Notes: generated by a model not told the origin, from the letters alone. A stretch of DNA of 33,696 nt from Oligoflexaceae bacterium (GCA_947474445.1 CANJJY010000002.1:1-33696), one strand, 5' to 3'. Shown: positions 1-9,366, counted from the first letter of the stretch. Program-made: numbers and translations.

Positions 1-810
1 CGACGTCGTCAGCCTTTTTTTGATGCGCGTTTGGGTATCGTAGGAAAATACTTCGGGATTGCCAGCTTCAAAAGAGGTGTAAACGAGATAGCGGCCGTCA
101 GCGCTCCAATTCGGAGAGATATGGGGCGTATTCCCATCGGTCACCTGGGTGAGGTTTGATCCATCGAAATCAGCGATGAACACCTGCTTGCTTGCTGCTT
201 TTGAGCGGCGCCCGACGAAAGTGATCTTAGAGTTAAAGATGCCCGACTTACCCGTATAGGCTTGAAGCATAAAGTCGGCATATTGCCGCAAGGTCGCCTT
301 ATAATCCGTGATTCGGGTGAACTGCTTGGCCAGAATTTCCTTACCGCGATTGATATCATAGGTCTTGAGTGAAAGTGTCAGGCCCTTCGCCCCGTCTTCA
401 CTGAGGGCTCCCATGGTCAGCGACTCCGCTCCCACCGCCCGCCACTGGACCAATTCTTCGCCGCTCATACTATTGGGGTCGACGATCCATTGCGTAGATT
501 CATGGGTCTTACGCGCTTTCACGTAATTGTCCCAGGCACCGGCGTAGGCACCATCGGCCAGGGTAGAGAAAAATCCAGAAAAGTTGAGCAAGCGCACCAG
601 CTCTTGGGAGCCTTCCTCAGCCAGCTTTTTGCCTTGCGGGCTGGCGATGACGCCTGCCACTTGAAACTTTGGTACGGCGACCACCAACTTTCTAAAAGCC
701 GGGTTATCGACGCTGATGAGAAGCGGGCCCGATTCGGCCGCTTGCAACAAGGGAAAAGTATGAAGTGTAAAAGTGCCCAGCAACAGGGCTACTTGGAAAG
801 ATTTACGCAC
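1..810 (-). CDS. tolB: TolB-like beta-propeller protein of the Tol-Pal system (3' part, truncated by window edge)
   Basis: Open minus-strand frame with GTG start at 810 after a GGAGGT-like RBS; translation begins MRKSFQVALLLGTFTLHTFPLLQAAESG (signal peptide) and includes FVGRRSKAASKQVFIADFDGSNLTQVTDGNTPHISPNWSADGRYLVYTSFEAGNPEVFSYD, typical of TolB propeller blades; sits downstream of tolQ/R/A-like genes. Confidence 0.88.
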   Translation of the reverse strand, partial: MRKSFQVALLLGTFTLHTFPLLQAAESGPLLISVDNPAFRKLVVAVPKFQVAGVIASPQGKKLAEEGSQELVRLLNFSGFFSTLADGAYAGAWDNYVKARKTHESTQWIVDPNSMSGEELVQWRAVGAESLTMGALSEDGAKGLTLSLKTYDINRGKEILAKQFTRITDYKATLRQYADFMLQAYTGKSGIFNSKITFVGRRSKAASKQVFIADFDGSNLTQVTDGNTPHISPNWSADGRYLVYTSFEAGNPEVFSYDTQTRIKKRLTTS

Positions 811-822
811 GGAACCTCCTCA

Positions 823-1695
823 TTAAGGCTTGCATTCAATCAAAATAACCTCGCCCGCGAGCTCTTTGGGGGGAGGATTAAAAGGCGAAGATTTTTGTAC
901 GCTCGCCATGCAGTAATCGTCAAACACTGAATCGCCGGAGCTCTTATCCACTTCGACTTTCATTAATTCACCGCGGACACTCAAAACCATGGCGAGCCGT
1001 GCATTGATACTGGCATTTTGCAGTTCGTAGGTCTTAGGTAAAGCGTAGTTCCTGCGAATCAATCCTGTCAGATAGCCTTTGTATCGATTCTGATCCGCAA
1101 GACCGGCTAGACCTCCAGCATTTTTGCTCAGGCCAACCTCTTTGAGATTATCTTTGATAGCTGCCAGCGCGCTGTTATCCTCGGCCTTCAGCTCTCTCGA
1201 GTTTTCCTTCTGCTTATCCTTCAACTTTTCCCGAATGAGCCTTTCGAGGGCTTCGGACTTTTTGAGTTTGGCTGCTGCATCAGGCTTGACAGTTGTCTGC
1301 CCATCTTTATCGGTTTCTTTGGTCAAGGCCTTACCCGTTTCGACCTTATCATCTTTCTTTTCTTCCGCTATACCTTCTTCTTCTTTTTCTTTCTCTTTAA
1401 TCGTGAAAGTCTTGGTCAGCTGCGGCAGCTGATTGTCGGGAATGACAACTTCTTCTGCCACTTGGGCGCGAGGAATGATCGTCTTTTCTGAACCTCCATC
1501 TTCCACATCGGGGATCATTTCCGTGTCGATGCTCCATTCTTCCATTACCGGTTTCGGCAAGGAGAGAAAGTTAAAGAAGCTCAGAATGAAACCAAGCAGG
1601 TGGGCACCGAGCGAAACGGCGATAAAGATTTGGAGATAACGAGCATCTGCTCGCATCAGATCCTCGTTTGAGTCTACCTGCGCTGTTGCTCCCAA
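823..1695 (-). CDS. TolA/TonB-like periplasmic energy transducer (TonB C-terminal type)
   Basis: 290 aa; one N-terminal TM segment, long Lys/Glu-rich helical linker, C-terminal YLTGLIRRNYALPKTYELQNASINARLAMVLSVRGELMKVEVDKSSGDSVFDDYCMASVQKSSPFNPPP typical of TolA/TonB C-domains; between tolR and tolB. Confidence 0.85.
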   Translation of the reverse strand: MGATAQVDSNEDLMRADARYLQIFIAVSLGAHLLGFILSFFNFLSLPKPVMEEWSIDTEMIPDVEDGGSEKTIIPRAQVAEEVVIPDNQLPQLTKTFTIKEKEKEEEGIAEEKKDDKVETGKALTKETDKDGQTTVKPDAAAKLKKSEALERLIREKLKDKQKENSRELKAEDNSALAAIKDNLKEVGLSKNAGGLAGLADQNRYKGYLTGLIRRNYALPKTYELQNASINARLAMVLSVRGELMKVEVDKSSGDSVFDDYCMASVQKSSPFNPPPKELAGEVILIECKP

Positions 1696-1706
1696 GGGAT
1701 GTACCT

Positions 1707-2150
1707 TTATCCTTTGTCCGGTTTGGACGGGGCCTGCGTGAGCATGCTGATTTTTGTTACGCCGGCGAGTTTAGCCGCACTCATCGCATCGACGACACGA
1801 CCGTACACGACACCCTTATCGGCTCGAATATAGAGCTCTTTTTTCTCACGATTCTGATAGATCTCAAGCAACCTTTGATCGAGATTGGCCGCGAGGACTT
1901 CCATTTTTTCGATGTAGTAATTGCCGCGTACGTTGATTGAGAGCACGACGCGATTTTCCGCCATCCCTGTACTGCGCGCTTTGCTGCTCGGCAGATCGAC
2001 GTTGATCCCACCGATCGATAGAGGTGCCGTCACCATGAAGATAATGAGGAGAACGAGCATAACGTCGACCAAGGGCACGATATTGATATCGGCCATCTGC
2101 CCGCTGTCTTCATCTTCGTCGCCCGAGTTCGAAGTCGTCTTAAAATCCAT
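1707..2150 (-). CDS. tolR: TolR/ExbD family proton channel subunit
   Basis: 147 aa; MADINIVPLVDVMLVLLIIFMVTAPL is the ExbD/TolR TM motif with conserved Asp. Confidence 0.92.
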   Translation of the reverse strand: MDFKTTSNSGDEDEDSGQMADINIVPLVDVMLVLLIIFMVTAPLSIGGINVDLPSSKARSTGMAENRVVLSINVRGNYYIEKMEVLAANLDQRLLEIYQNREKKELYIRADKGVVYGRVVDAMSAAKLAGVTKISMLTQAPSKPDKG

Positions 2151-2159
2151 CGCAGCACC

Positions 2160-3044
2160 TCAAAGCGGGGAACTGGGTGCGCCTGCACCCTTGCGATCGC
2201 TGACGAGATAACGTCCGACGATATTGAGGAAGTCCGAGCAGAAGCCATCGAGCGAACCAAGCAGAGTGCGGATACGCGCGTTGGCAGCGTTAAACCCAAT
2301 GACAGCAGGGATTGCTGCGAGGAGACCAAAAGCCGTGGCTATCAGTGCTTCGGAGATACCGGGCGCCACCGCGGCGAGACTCGCCGACCCGGACCGGGCG
2401 ATACCTTCGAATGAGCCCATGATACCCCAGACCGTACCGAAAAGACCAATAAACGGCGACGAAGAAGCGATGATGGCCAGGAGGGGAAGATAGGATTCGA
2501 GTTTCTTTCGCTCCATCCTCTTAGCTTTAATCAGCGCGCGGTTCAGGTTCTCAATGGCGGCATTGATGGCCATCTGGGGAGAGCTCGTATGTTCCTTGAG
2601 CTGGCTTCCCCTGACTAGTTCGGCATAGCCCGTCCGAAAAACTTCTTTGGCAGGACTGTAGGGATAATCCGCTAGACGGCTGTTCAATTCGTTCAAAGAA
2701 CGACTTTCCCAAAAGCTCTTGATGAAACTATCCGACGTGAGAGTGTGCTTTCTGACGACAAAGAGCTTCCAGAAAAAAATGGCCCAACTGATCACAGAAA
2801 AAGCGATCAGGATGAGCAGTACGATGAAAACGACGAAACCGCTGCGCCACGCCTGAGAGAGCATGGAATGAGAACCTATGTCGGCGACTTCAGTTTCGAC
2901 TTCTCCCGTAGCGGCGGCTGGAGTCGATGATACGTGGACATTTGCAGCTCCAGATTCAGCGAAAGCAAAACGAGACGGAGCTAAAAAACAAGTCAATATG
3001 AGCAGGGCTGAAAAGTAAGTTCGAAACGAAGCAAAGCTGAGCAT
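2160..3044 (-). CDS. tolQ: TolQ/ExbB (MotA/TolQ/ExbB proton channel) with N-terminal signal-like extension
   Basis: 294 aa; SYLPLLAIIASSSPFIGLFGTVWGIMGSFEGIA...VAPGISEALIATAFGLLAAIPAVIGFN is the TolQ signature; adjacent to tolR. Confidence 0.9.
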   Translation of the reverse strand: MLSFASFRTYFSALLILTCFLAPSRFAFAESGAANVHVSSTPAAATGEVETEVADIGSHSMLSQAWRSGFVVFIVLLILIAFSVISWAIFFWKLFVVRKHTLTSDSFIKSFWESRSLNELNSRLADYPYSPAKEVFRTGYAELVRGSQLKEHTSSPQMAINAAIENLNRALIKAKRMERKKLESYLPLLAIIASSSPFIGLFGTVWGIMGSFEGIARSGSASLAAVAPGISEALIATAFGLLAAIPAVIGFNAANARIRTLLGSLDGFCSDFLNIVGRYLVSDRKGAGAPSSPL

Positions 3045-3079
3045 GAGCTACAGACTCCCTGTATGCAGAATTTACGTTC

Positions 3080-3085
3080 TATAAT
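3080..3085 (+). promoter_or_regulatory. Candidate -10 box (TATAAT) in the tolQ/bioB divergent intergenic region
   Basis: Exact TATAAT followed by the palindrome CCCGCGCGGG at 3093-3102; no convincing -35 seen. Confidence 0.35.
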
Positions 3086-3228
3086 ATTACAACCCGCGCG
3101 GGATACCTACTAGCTTTTACGGTGGCCAATGGAAGTGCGCTTTGTGGATTGGCCAAATGCTCTCGCCAATGCGCAGCTTTTGTTCTATTTAGGAAGTTCA
3201 AGGCAGATCCGTTGATGAGAGGCTCAAC

Positions 3229-4272
3229 ATGTTCGATCGAGATCAATTAACGCGGGGCGAAATCAGGCATGACCTGAGTCACGAAGAGATTCAGGCGATC
3301 TACGACCTGCCTCTCACCACTTTAATCCACGCCGCTCAAAGCGTTCATCGCTTGTATTACGCAGCAGATGAAATCCAGATGAGTACCCTCCTCTCGATCA
3401 AGACGGGTGGATGCAAGGAAAATTGCGGTTACTGCCCCCAAAGCGCGCACTACCAGACCACGGTCGAGGCCCATGGCCTTCTCCCCCTTGAAGAGATTGC
3501 GCGAGCTGCGCAAACAGCCAAGGACCAGGGTTCGAGTCGATTTTGCATGGGAGCTGCCTGGAGAAGTCCTCCCAAAAAAGGACCTCAATTCGATCGCGTT
3601 CTCGAAGCCGTCCGCACCGTGCGCGAGCTGGGGCTCGAGGTCTGCACAACGCTCGGAATGCTCGATGCCGAGCAAGCTGTGCAGCTGCGTGAAGCCGGCG
3701 TCTATGCCTACAACCACAATCTCGACACTTCGCCCGACTACTACGAACAGATCGTGAGCACCCGAACCTATCAGGACCGACTGGACACCTTGCGTCACGT
3801 CCGCGAAGCAGGCATGACAGTCTGCTGTGGTGGAATAGTGGGAATGGGCGAAGGCAAAGAAGATCGCATTGGCCTCCTGCGGCAACTGCACCAGCTCGAT
3901 CCTCACCCCGAATCAGTCCCTATCAATCTTCTCGTCAGAGTTGAAGGCACTCCTCTCGCCAAGGAAGACGATCTCGACATCTTTGAAATGGTGCGGACGA
4001 TTGCGACAGCATGCTTGATTATGCCGCAAAGCCGGGTAAGGCTCTCGGCGGGACGCACACAAATGTCAGACGAAGCGCAGGCCCTTTGCTTTCTGGCTGG
4101 TGCGAGCTCAATTTTCACCGGTGATAAACTCCTCACGACACCGAATCCTGGCGATGACAAAGACCAACTCCTCTTCAAGCGACTCGGATTAAAAGCCGTG
4201 CCGGTCCAGGACCAAACGACTAAAGTCTCGACTGCTAACAGTGACCGTGGTGAATGCCTACGCTCGCATTGA
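3229..4272 (+). CDS. bioB: Biotin synthase BioB (radical SAM)
   Basis: 347 aa; [14 protein letters not shown] radical-SAM CxxxCxxC motif, [46 protein letters not shown]. Confidence 0.97.
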   Translation: MFDRDQLTRGEIRHDLSHEEIQAIYDLPLTTLIHAAQSVHRLYYAADEIQMSTLLSIKTGGCKENCGYCPQSAHYQTTVEAHGLLPLEEIARAAQTAKDQGSSRFCMGAAWRSPPKKGPQFDRVLEAVRTVRELGLEVCTTLGMLDAEQAVQLREAGVYAYNHNLDTSPDYYEQIVSTRTYQDRLDTLRHVREAGMTVCCGGIVGMGEGKEDRIGLLRQLHQLDPHPESVPINLLVRVEGTPLAKEDDLDIFEMVRTIATACLIMPQSRVRLSAGRTQMSDEAQALCFLAGASSIFTGDKLLTTPNPGDDKDQLLFKRLGLKAVPVQDQTTKVSTANSDRGECLRSH

Positions 4273-4281
4273 GGGTGGCTT

Positions 4282-5451
4282 ATGAGCGATTATGCCGGTC
4301 TTGAAAAGCTGCGACAACTCATCCAGCCGCGCCTCGATTTGATTCGAGAGCAAGGCCGATGGCGCTCGCTGCGGACCCTCGAGCCGCAGTCTGGAGCGAT
4401 TGATCTTACCCACAACGACTACCTCGGTCTCAGGCACGATCCGATCTTTCAAGCGCGCGCCCGAGAGGCCGCGGCGGCCTGGCCCGTAGGCGCGGGGGCG
4501 AGTCGATTGTTAGGTGGCGAGCATTCTATCTATGCTGAGGTTGAACGGGCCTTTGCCACATGGAAAGGCGCGGAGTCGGCCCTCTATTTCTCGTCGGGCT
4601 ACGCGGCTAACGAAGCTCTGATGGCAGCCCTAGCTCACTCAGGGGCGGTATTTTTCTCAGATGCGCTGAATCACGCCAGTTTGATCGACGGACTACGCCT
4701 CGCGCGTCTGCAACCGCAGCAAAAAGTGATCTTCCCTCACAATGATTGGCAGTTTCTCGAAGAGAGCCTGCGGCGATCCGAAGCTCCCCTCAAGCTCATC
4801 GTGACCGAAGCCCTCTTCAGTATGGACGGTGATTTTTGCCCTCTCGATGAACTCCGGACTCTCTGTTGCCGCTACCAAGCGCTCCTCGTCGTCGATGAGG
4901 CCCATAGTCTTGGTCTCTACGGTCCCCGAGGCGCAGGTTTCGCGGCGGCCTGTGGATTTCCAGGCGATGCGATGATCAGCGTCAACCCTTGCGGCAAAGC
5001 CATGGCCGCTGCAGGGGCTTTTATCGCAGGACCTAGGTGGCTGCGGGACTATTTGATCAATACCGCGAGGAGCTTCATTTTCAGTACGGGCGCCTCGCCC
5101 TGGCTTGCCGCCGCCCTGGGAGAAGCGATCGCCTATGTGCCGACTCTTGAAACGCGACGTCAGACTCTGCGATCTCAAGCCGCACGTATGCGGAGCGAAC
5201 TATCCAAACTCGATTTTGATATTGGTCCATCATCGTCTCATATCATTCCGTTGATAACAGGGGATGAGGCACGCGCCTTGCATGCAGAAGAATGGATGCG
5301 ACAGCGCGGAATCCTCGTTCGGGCCATTCGACCCCCAACAGTCCCAGAGGCGAGCTGCCGCCTGCGACTCTCGCTGCATGCTGGCCTCGACGAGGCCGCC
5401 GTCGACTCGATTCTGTTGACCTTCAAGGAGCTTCGCTATGCACTTTCCTAA
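4282..5451 (+). CDS. bioF: 8-amino-7-oxononanoate synthase BioF
   Basis: 389 aa; DLTHNDYLGLRHDP, GAGASRLLGGEHSIYAEVE, VVDEAHSLGLYGPRGAG; in the biotin cluster. The usual PLP Lys region reads NPCGKAMAAAGAFIAG. Confidence 0.95.
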   Translation: MSDYAGLEKLRQLIQPRLDLIREQGRWRSLRTLEPQSGAIDLTHNDYLGLRHDPIFQARAREAAAAWPVGAGASRLLGGEHSIYAEVERAFATWKGAESALYFSSGYAANEALMAALAHSGAVFFSDALNHASLIDGLRLARLQPQQKVIFPHNDWQFLEESLRRSEAPLKLIVTEALFSMDGDFCPLDELRTLCCRYQALLVVDEAHSLGLYGPRGAGFAAACGFPGDAMISVNPCGKAMAAAGAFIAGPRWLRDYLINTARSFIFSTGASPWLAAALGEAIAYVPTLETRRQTLRSQAARMRSELSKLDFDIGPSSSHIIPLITGDEARALHAEEWMRQRGILVRAIRPPTVPEASCRLRLSLHAGLDEAAVDSILLTFKELRYALS

Positions 5452-7486
5452 CCTTTTCGTGACTGCGACCGGGACCGATGTAGGCAAGACCATCATCAGC
5501 GCGGCCTTACTGGACGCGGCTGCCCGTCATGGTCATCAGCTGCAGTACTGGAAACCTGTGCAGACGGGAGGCGTTGATATCGATCGCCACAGTATCGAAG
5601 CCGTTCTCAGTCGACCATTACTGTGCCCTTTGCCCAGTTTTTCTTATAGCAAGCCGGCCTCTCCCGACCAAGCCGCCGTCGCCGACAAGGCAGATCCACC
5701 TTATGTCGCGACTCTCATGCAACGATTTCGTCAGCATAGTGCGGGACCTTTACTGGTCGAAGGAGCTGGTGGATTGGCCACGCCGCTCAACGAGGACAAC
5801 GAAACGTGGCTTGGATTTATGATCGCGACGCGCTTGCCGGTCGTACTCGTTTCGAGCACGCGACTCGGGACGATCAATCACACCGTCCTGAGTCTCGAGA
5901 CTCTCGATGCCCATGATATCCCTGTGCTCGGCGTCATCCTCAACGGTCCGCACGATCAGGCGAACCTCCAATCTCTTCAAAGGATGATGCCTCATCACCG
6001 CTTTACAAGTTTTCCTGAAATCAACTTTGAATCCCAATCGACTCAATGGATGGCAGCCACCGATGGGCTGTGGAAATTTCTTAAAGAAGCTTCCGAAGAA
6101 ATCGACGAAGCCACCTGGATCGAGACGGATAAAAAGGTTCTCTGGCATCCCTATACCCAGCATAAGACCGCTCCTGCTCCCGCGCCTATCGTTCGAGCCA
6201 AAGGCATCCACCTCTATACCGAAGAGGGCGACGAGCTGATCGATGGGACTTCTTCTTGGTGGACCTGTTCGATCGGTCACGGTCATCCGGAAATTGGAGC
6301 TGCGATCAGGCGTCAGCAATCTCGATTGGATCATTGTATTTTTGCAGGCGCGACCCATCGCCCTGCAGTTGAGTTAGCCGAAAAGCTCATTGACTTGACC
6401 GAGGGCCACCTCCAGCGCGTCTTTTATTCAGACAATGGATCCTGTGCCGTTGAAGTCGCGTTGAAAATGGCTTCTCAGGGCTGGAAGAATAAGGGCGTCG
6501 CCGATCGTCATCTATTTTTGCATTTCAAAGGCGCCTATCACGGCGATACCTTCGGTGCGATGGCCTTGGCTGAACACGATGGTCTGCATGGGCATCAGCG
6601 CGGCGGTTTGCTCGCCGGGGTTGAAGCAACTCCTGTCACCGCGCATCGCTCGCGTCTTTGCCCTGATGGACCTGCGTCCTTGGCCCAAGGTTTGGACGCG
6701 CTCGATGCAATCTTTGCGCGTCATCACCAAAATCTGGCCGGAGTCCTCATCGAACCCTGGCTCCAAGGTGCCTCAGGCATGAATATCCAGGAACTCAGCT
6801 GGCTTCAGCATCTCGGCCGCCTTTGCCGCTTGCATGGTGTACCGCTTATTCTCGATGAAGTCTTCACCGGCATGGGCCGAGCCGGCGCCCCCTTTGCCTT
6901 CCTGAGAGCCGGTCTTGAGCCCGATATCGTCTGTATTGCCAAAGGCCTGACCGGCGGCAACCTCCCCTTGGCGGCCACTCTCTGCCGAGAAGATATTTTT
7001 GCGCAATTTGAAGACGACGATAGGCAGAAAGCCTTGCTCCATGGCCACACTTTCAGCGGCAATCCGATCGGCTGCGCCGCGGCTCTGGCAACTCTCAAGG
7101 TCTATAAGAAACAGAATCTGTTCGATCGCGCATTGCAGATCGAAGATCGCTTTATGCAATGGCTCGAGTCGCAAGATGATCGGATTGAAAATGGCCGCAC
7201 TCTGGGTGGAGTCATGGCCTGGGAAATTGCGGGAACAGGCTTCGGCAGTTACTTTAGCCCCGCAGCTGAGGCTATGCCGGCTATAGCGCGCCGTCATGGT
7301 CTCCTTTTGCGCCCCCTCGGCAACACCATGTATTTCGTTCCGCCTTTAAGCATTACTTCCTCTGAACTGGAAGATGCTTTGCAGAGAATTGAACGATGCC
7401 TGGACGATATGCTCCCATTATCACTCAGCCATGGACTGACACCCGCAGAGCATGCCTTCGAGGACGGGGCGCAACTGAGCCCATAG
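5438..7486 (+). CDS. bioDA: Bifunctional dethiobiotin synthetase / DAPA aminotransferase fusion (BioD-BioA)
   Basis: 682 aa single ORF. N-terminal ATGTDVGKT P-loop and YWKPVQTG (BioD); C-terminal LWHPYTQHK, GTSSWWTCSIGHGHPE, YSDNGSCAVEVALKMA, YHGDTFGAM, ILDEVFTGMGRAG, CIAKGLTGGNLPLAATL (BioA, PLP lysine). Overlaps bioF by 14 nt. Confidence 0.95.
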   Translation: MHFPNLFVTATGTDVGKTIISAALLDAAARHGHQLQYWKPVQTGGVDIDRHSIEAVLSRPLLCPLPSFSYSKPASPDQAAVADKADPPYVATLMQRFRQHSAGPLLVEGAGGLATPLNEDNETWLGFMIATRLPVVLVSSTRLGTINHTVLSLETLDAHDIPVLGVILNGPHDQANLQSLQRMMPHHRFTSFPEINFESQSTQWMAATDGLWKFLKEASEEIDEATWIETDKKVLWHPYTQHKTAPAPAPIVRAKGIHLYTEEGDELIDGTSSWWTCSIGHGHPEIGAAIRRQQSRLDHCIFAGATHRPAVELAEKLIDLTEGHLQRVFYSDNGSCAVEVALKMASQGWKNKGVADRHLFLHFKGAYHGDTFGAMALAEHDGLHGHQRGGLLAGVEATPVTAHRSRLCPDGPASLAQGLDALDAIFARHHQNLAGVLIEPWLQGASGMNIQELSWLQHLGRLCRLHGVPLILDEVFTGMGRAGAPFAFLRAGLEPDIVCIAKGLTGGNLPLAATLCREDIFAQFEDDDRQKALLHGHTFSGNPIGCAAALATLKVYKKQNLFDRALQIEDRFMQWLESQDDRIENGRTLGGVMAWEIAGTGFGSYFSPAAEAMPAIARRHGLLLRPLGNTMYFVPPLSITSSELEDALQRIERCLDDMLPLSLSHGLTPAEHAFEDGAQLSP

Positions 7487-7497
7487 AGGAGATTTTT

Positions 7498-7983
7498 TTG
7501 CAGTTCAACAAACCTTTGCTGCACCAGGCCCTGCTTGCCCATTTACGGGAAGAACTGAATCATACCTTACTCGCGGCAGAAACAGCGCGCGAAGGTGCGA
7601 CTCACGAAGAAGCTTTGGCCAAAAGCAAGTACGATACCCATGGTCTCGAGCTCTCTTACCTAGCGGGCTCGCAATTTGAGAGAGCCCGCCTGCTCCAGTC
7701 GCAGGTCGCTCTCTTGAGTCGTACCAGCTTTCGCGATTTTGCCCAGGACGAGCCGATCGATCTCGGGGCTCTGGTCGAAGTGCGGGGCGCTCAAGCCAAA
7801 ACCGGGCACTATCTGATCTCGCTGGTTGGAGCCGGCATCAGTGTGCCACTGGACGGTACACTCATCCAAGTGATCTCACCCGATTCTTTGCTCGGTGAAG
7901 AACTGATGAATCGACGAGCTGGCGATCGCGTGGAAGTCGTCGAACGACCTGGGCTTGTCTGGGATATCATCTCCGTCTTTTAA
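7498..7983 (+). CDS. GreA/GreB C-terminal-domain-like protein (transcription elongation factor family)
   Basis: Frame given as 7396..7983; likely start is TTG at 7498 after GAGGAG. N-terminal helical region then DLGALVEVRG...LISLVGAGISVPLDGTLIQVISPDSLLGEELMNRRAGDRVEV, similar to the Gre C-domain ISP.SPLG.ALLGK..GD motif. Confidence 0.6.
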   Translation: MQFNKPLLHQALLAHLREELNHTLLAAETAREGATHEEALAKSKYDTHGLELSYLAGSQFERARLLQSQVALLSRTSFRDFAQDEPIDLGALVEVRGAQAKTGHYLISLVGAGISVPLDGTLIQVISPDSLLGEELMNRRAGDRVEVVERPGLVWDIISVF

Positions 7984-8136
7984 CTCTTCTTTTGCAGCAC
8001 CCACGCCGCCTTACGATGTAAGCACAAACGTGCTGTCTACCAGGCGCTGAGCTCAATGCACGCTTGCTTTTTTGACGCCTAAGGCTATTATGGCTCACAC
8101 AAACGCCTATGCCTATTTGACATCAAAAGGTAAGAT

Positions 8137-9366
8137 ATGAATAACTCAGTGTTTTTTTCCATCGTTCTCGTTTCTCTCGTCCAAGCCTGCGGTCCCCACT
8201 CATCCTCGTCGGAGACCAAAGCGGTCTGGGATGACCTGAATAGTCCCGCGATCATGGAAAAGGGTGGTACGCCCTTTAAAGGTTCCTACCTCAATCGTTG
8301 GAACGAACTTCCTTTGAAAGCCGAACTCAAGACGGTGCCTTGGTCTGATCACTACTGGCCGACGGCTAAAGGCGGTCTCACCTATCGCTGGAATGATTGG
8401 TCGATCAAAGATGAAGAGCTTCTCTATTCTTATCCACTTGAAGACGCGGATAAGATAAAGACAGCCGACACAGCGAAGCTTTCCCCTCTGGAAAAATTCG
8501 ATCTCTTTCTCGGTAAAACCGATTTCCCTTATACAGTGGCCGAACGCGATCGCACCCGGGTGTTGCGGACCGTCGCTAGCAGTCCCAGCTATGACAGTTC
8601 CTATACGATTCCAAGTTGGGAAGGTCTCTGCCACGCCTGGGCTCCCGCAACGCTCGCCTTTGAAGAGCCAGGTGCTGTGACCTTGAAAAGCAAAAAAGGA
8701 TTGGAGATCGAGTTTGGCAGCAGCGACGTCAAAGCACTGCTCGTCTATTTCCTTCATAGTGTTAAAAGCCCAAAAGCCGTCATGCTCGGTCAACGCTGCG
8801 AAGAAGATTTCGCAGGACTCAAAACCGAGCTCGATGCTGGCACGCTCACCCAGGAAGATTATGATCGTCGCATAAACGATGCGCCCTGCATCGACACCAA
8901 TGCCGGCTCTTTTCACATGGTCATCGCCAATGAGATTGGCCGTCGCAATCAAGGTTTCGTCGTCGACGTCACGCGCGATCAAGAAGTTTGGAATCAACCG
9001 GTCTTCGCCTATGAAACAAAGGTCCTCGAAGAATCGCAAAAAGCTAGTCCGGGAGCGGCGCCCGGAACCGTCAAGGAGATCACGGTCGAGACGACGATGA
9101 AGTATATCCAGGAAGTCACCCAGCAGTGGGATCCCGGTGAAGCTCCCGAGGCCTTAGCGGAAAAGGTATATCAGTATCGCTTGGAGCTCGATTCTCACGA
9201 TGGCATCATCGGCGGCGCATGGATTTCTGACGAGCGTCCGGACTTCATGTGGAAGCGCGAAACACCGCAGTTCAAGGGCGAATTTAAAGCTATCGAAGAG
9301 ATCTACAAAGCTTCTTTGAAGGCCAAAGCGACCTCGACGAAAAGAGACCAATCTGCGGCGCATTGA
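8137..9366 (+). CDS. Secreted lipoprotein similar to transglutaminase elicitor (Phytophthora GP42-like) family
   Basis: 409 aa; lipobox-like LVSLVQACG; SWEGLCHAWAPA (candidate Cys nucleophile), NAGSFHMVIANEIG (candidate His), GFVVDVTRDQEVWNQPV, containing the Pep-13 core VWNQPV. Confidence 0.7.
   Translation: MNNSVFFSIVLVSLVQACGPHSSSSETKAVWDDLNSPAIMEKGGTPFKGSYLNRWNELPLKAELKTVPWSDHYWPTAKGGLTYRWNDWSIKDEELLYSYPLEDADKIKTADTAKLSPLEKFDLFLGKTDFPYTVAERDRTRVLRTVASSPSYDSSYTIPSWEGLCHAWAPATLAFEEPGAVTLKSKKGLEIEFGSSDVKALLVYFLHSVKSPKAVMLGQRCEEDFAGLKTELDAGTLTQEDYDRRINDAPCIDTNAGSFHMVIANEIGRRNQGFVVDVTRDQEVWNQPVFAYETKVLEESQKASPGAAPGTVKEITVETTMKYIQEVTQQWDPGEAPEALAEKVYQYRLELDSHDGIIGGAWISDERPDFMWKRETPQFKGEFKAIEEIYKASLKAKATSTKRDQSAAH
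8986..9003 (+). other. Pep-13 core-like peptide VWNQPV inside the transglutaminase-like CDS
   Basis: Codons GTT TGG AAT CAA CCG GTC, in frame with the 8137 start. Confidence 0.85.

Noticed and set aside
490-930. 146-aa plus-strand ORF over tolB/tolA
   Set aside because: Antisense to well-supported tolB and TolA-like genes; no recognisable domain.
3060-3228. BirA-type operator (TTGTAAACC-N-GGTTTACAA) upstream of bioB
   Set aside because: Looked for and not found; only the unrelated CCCGCGCGGG palindrome is present.
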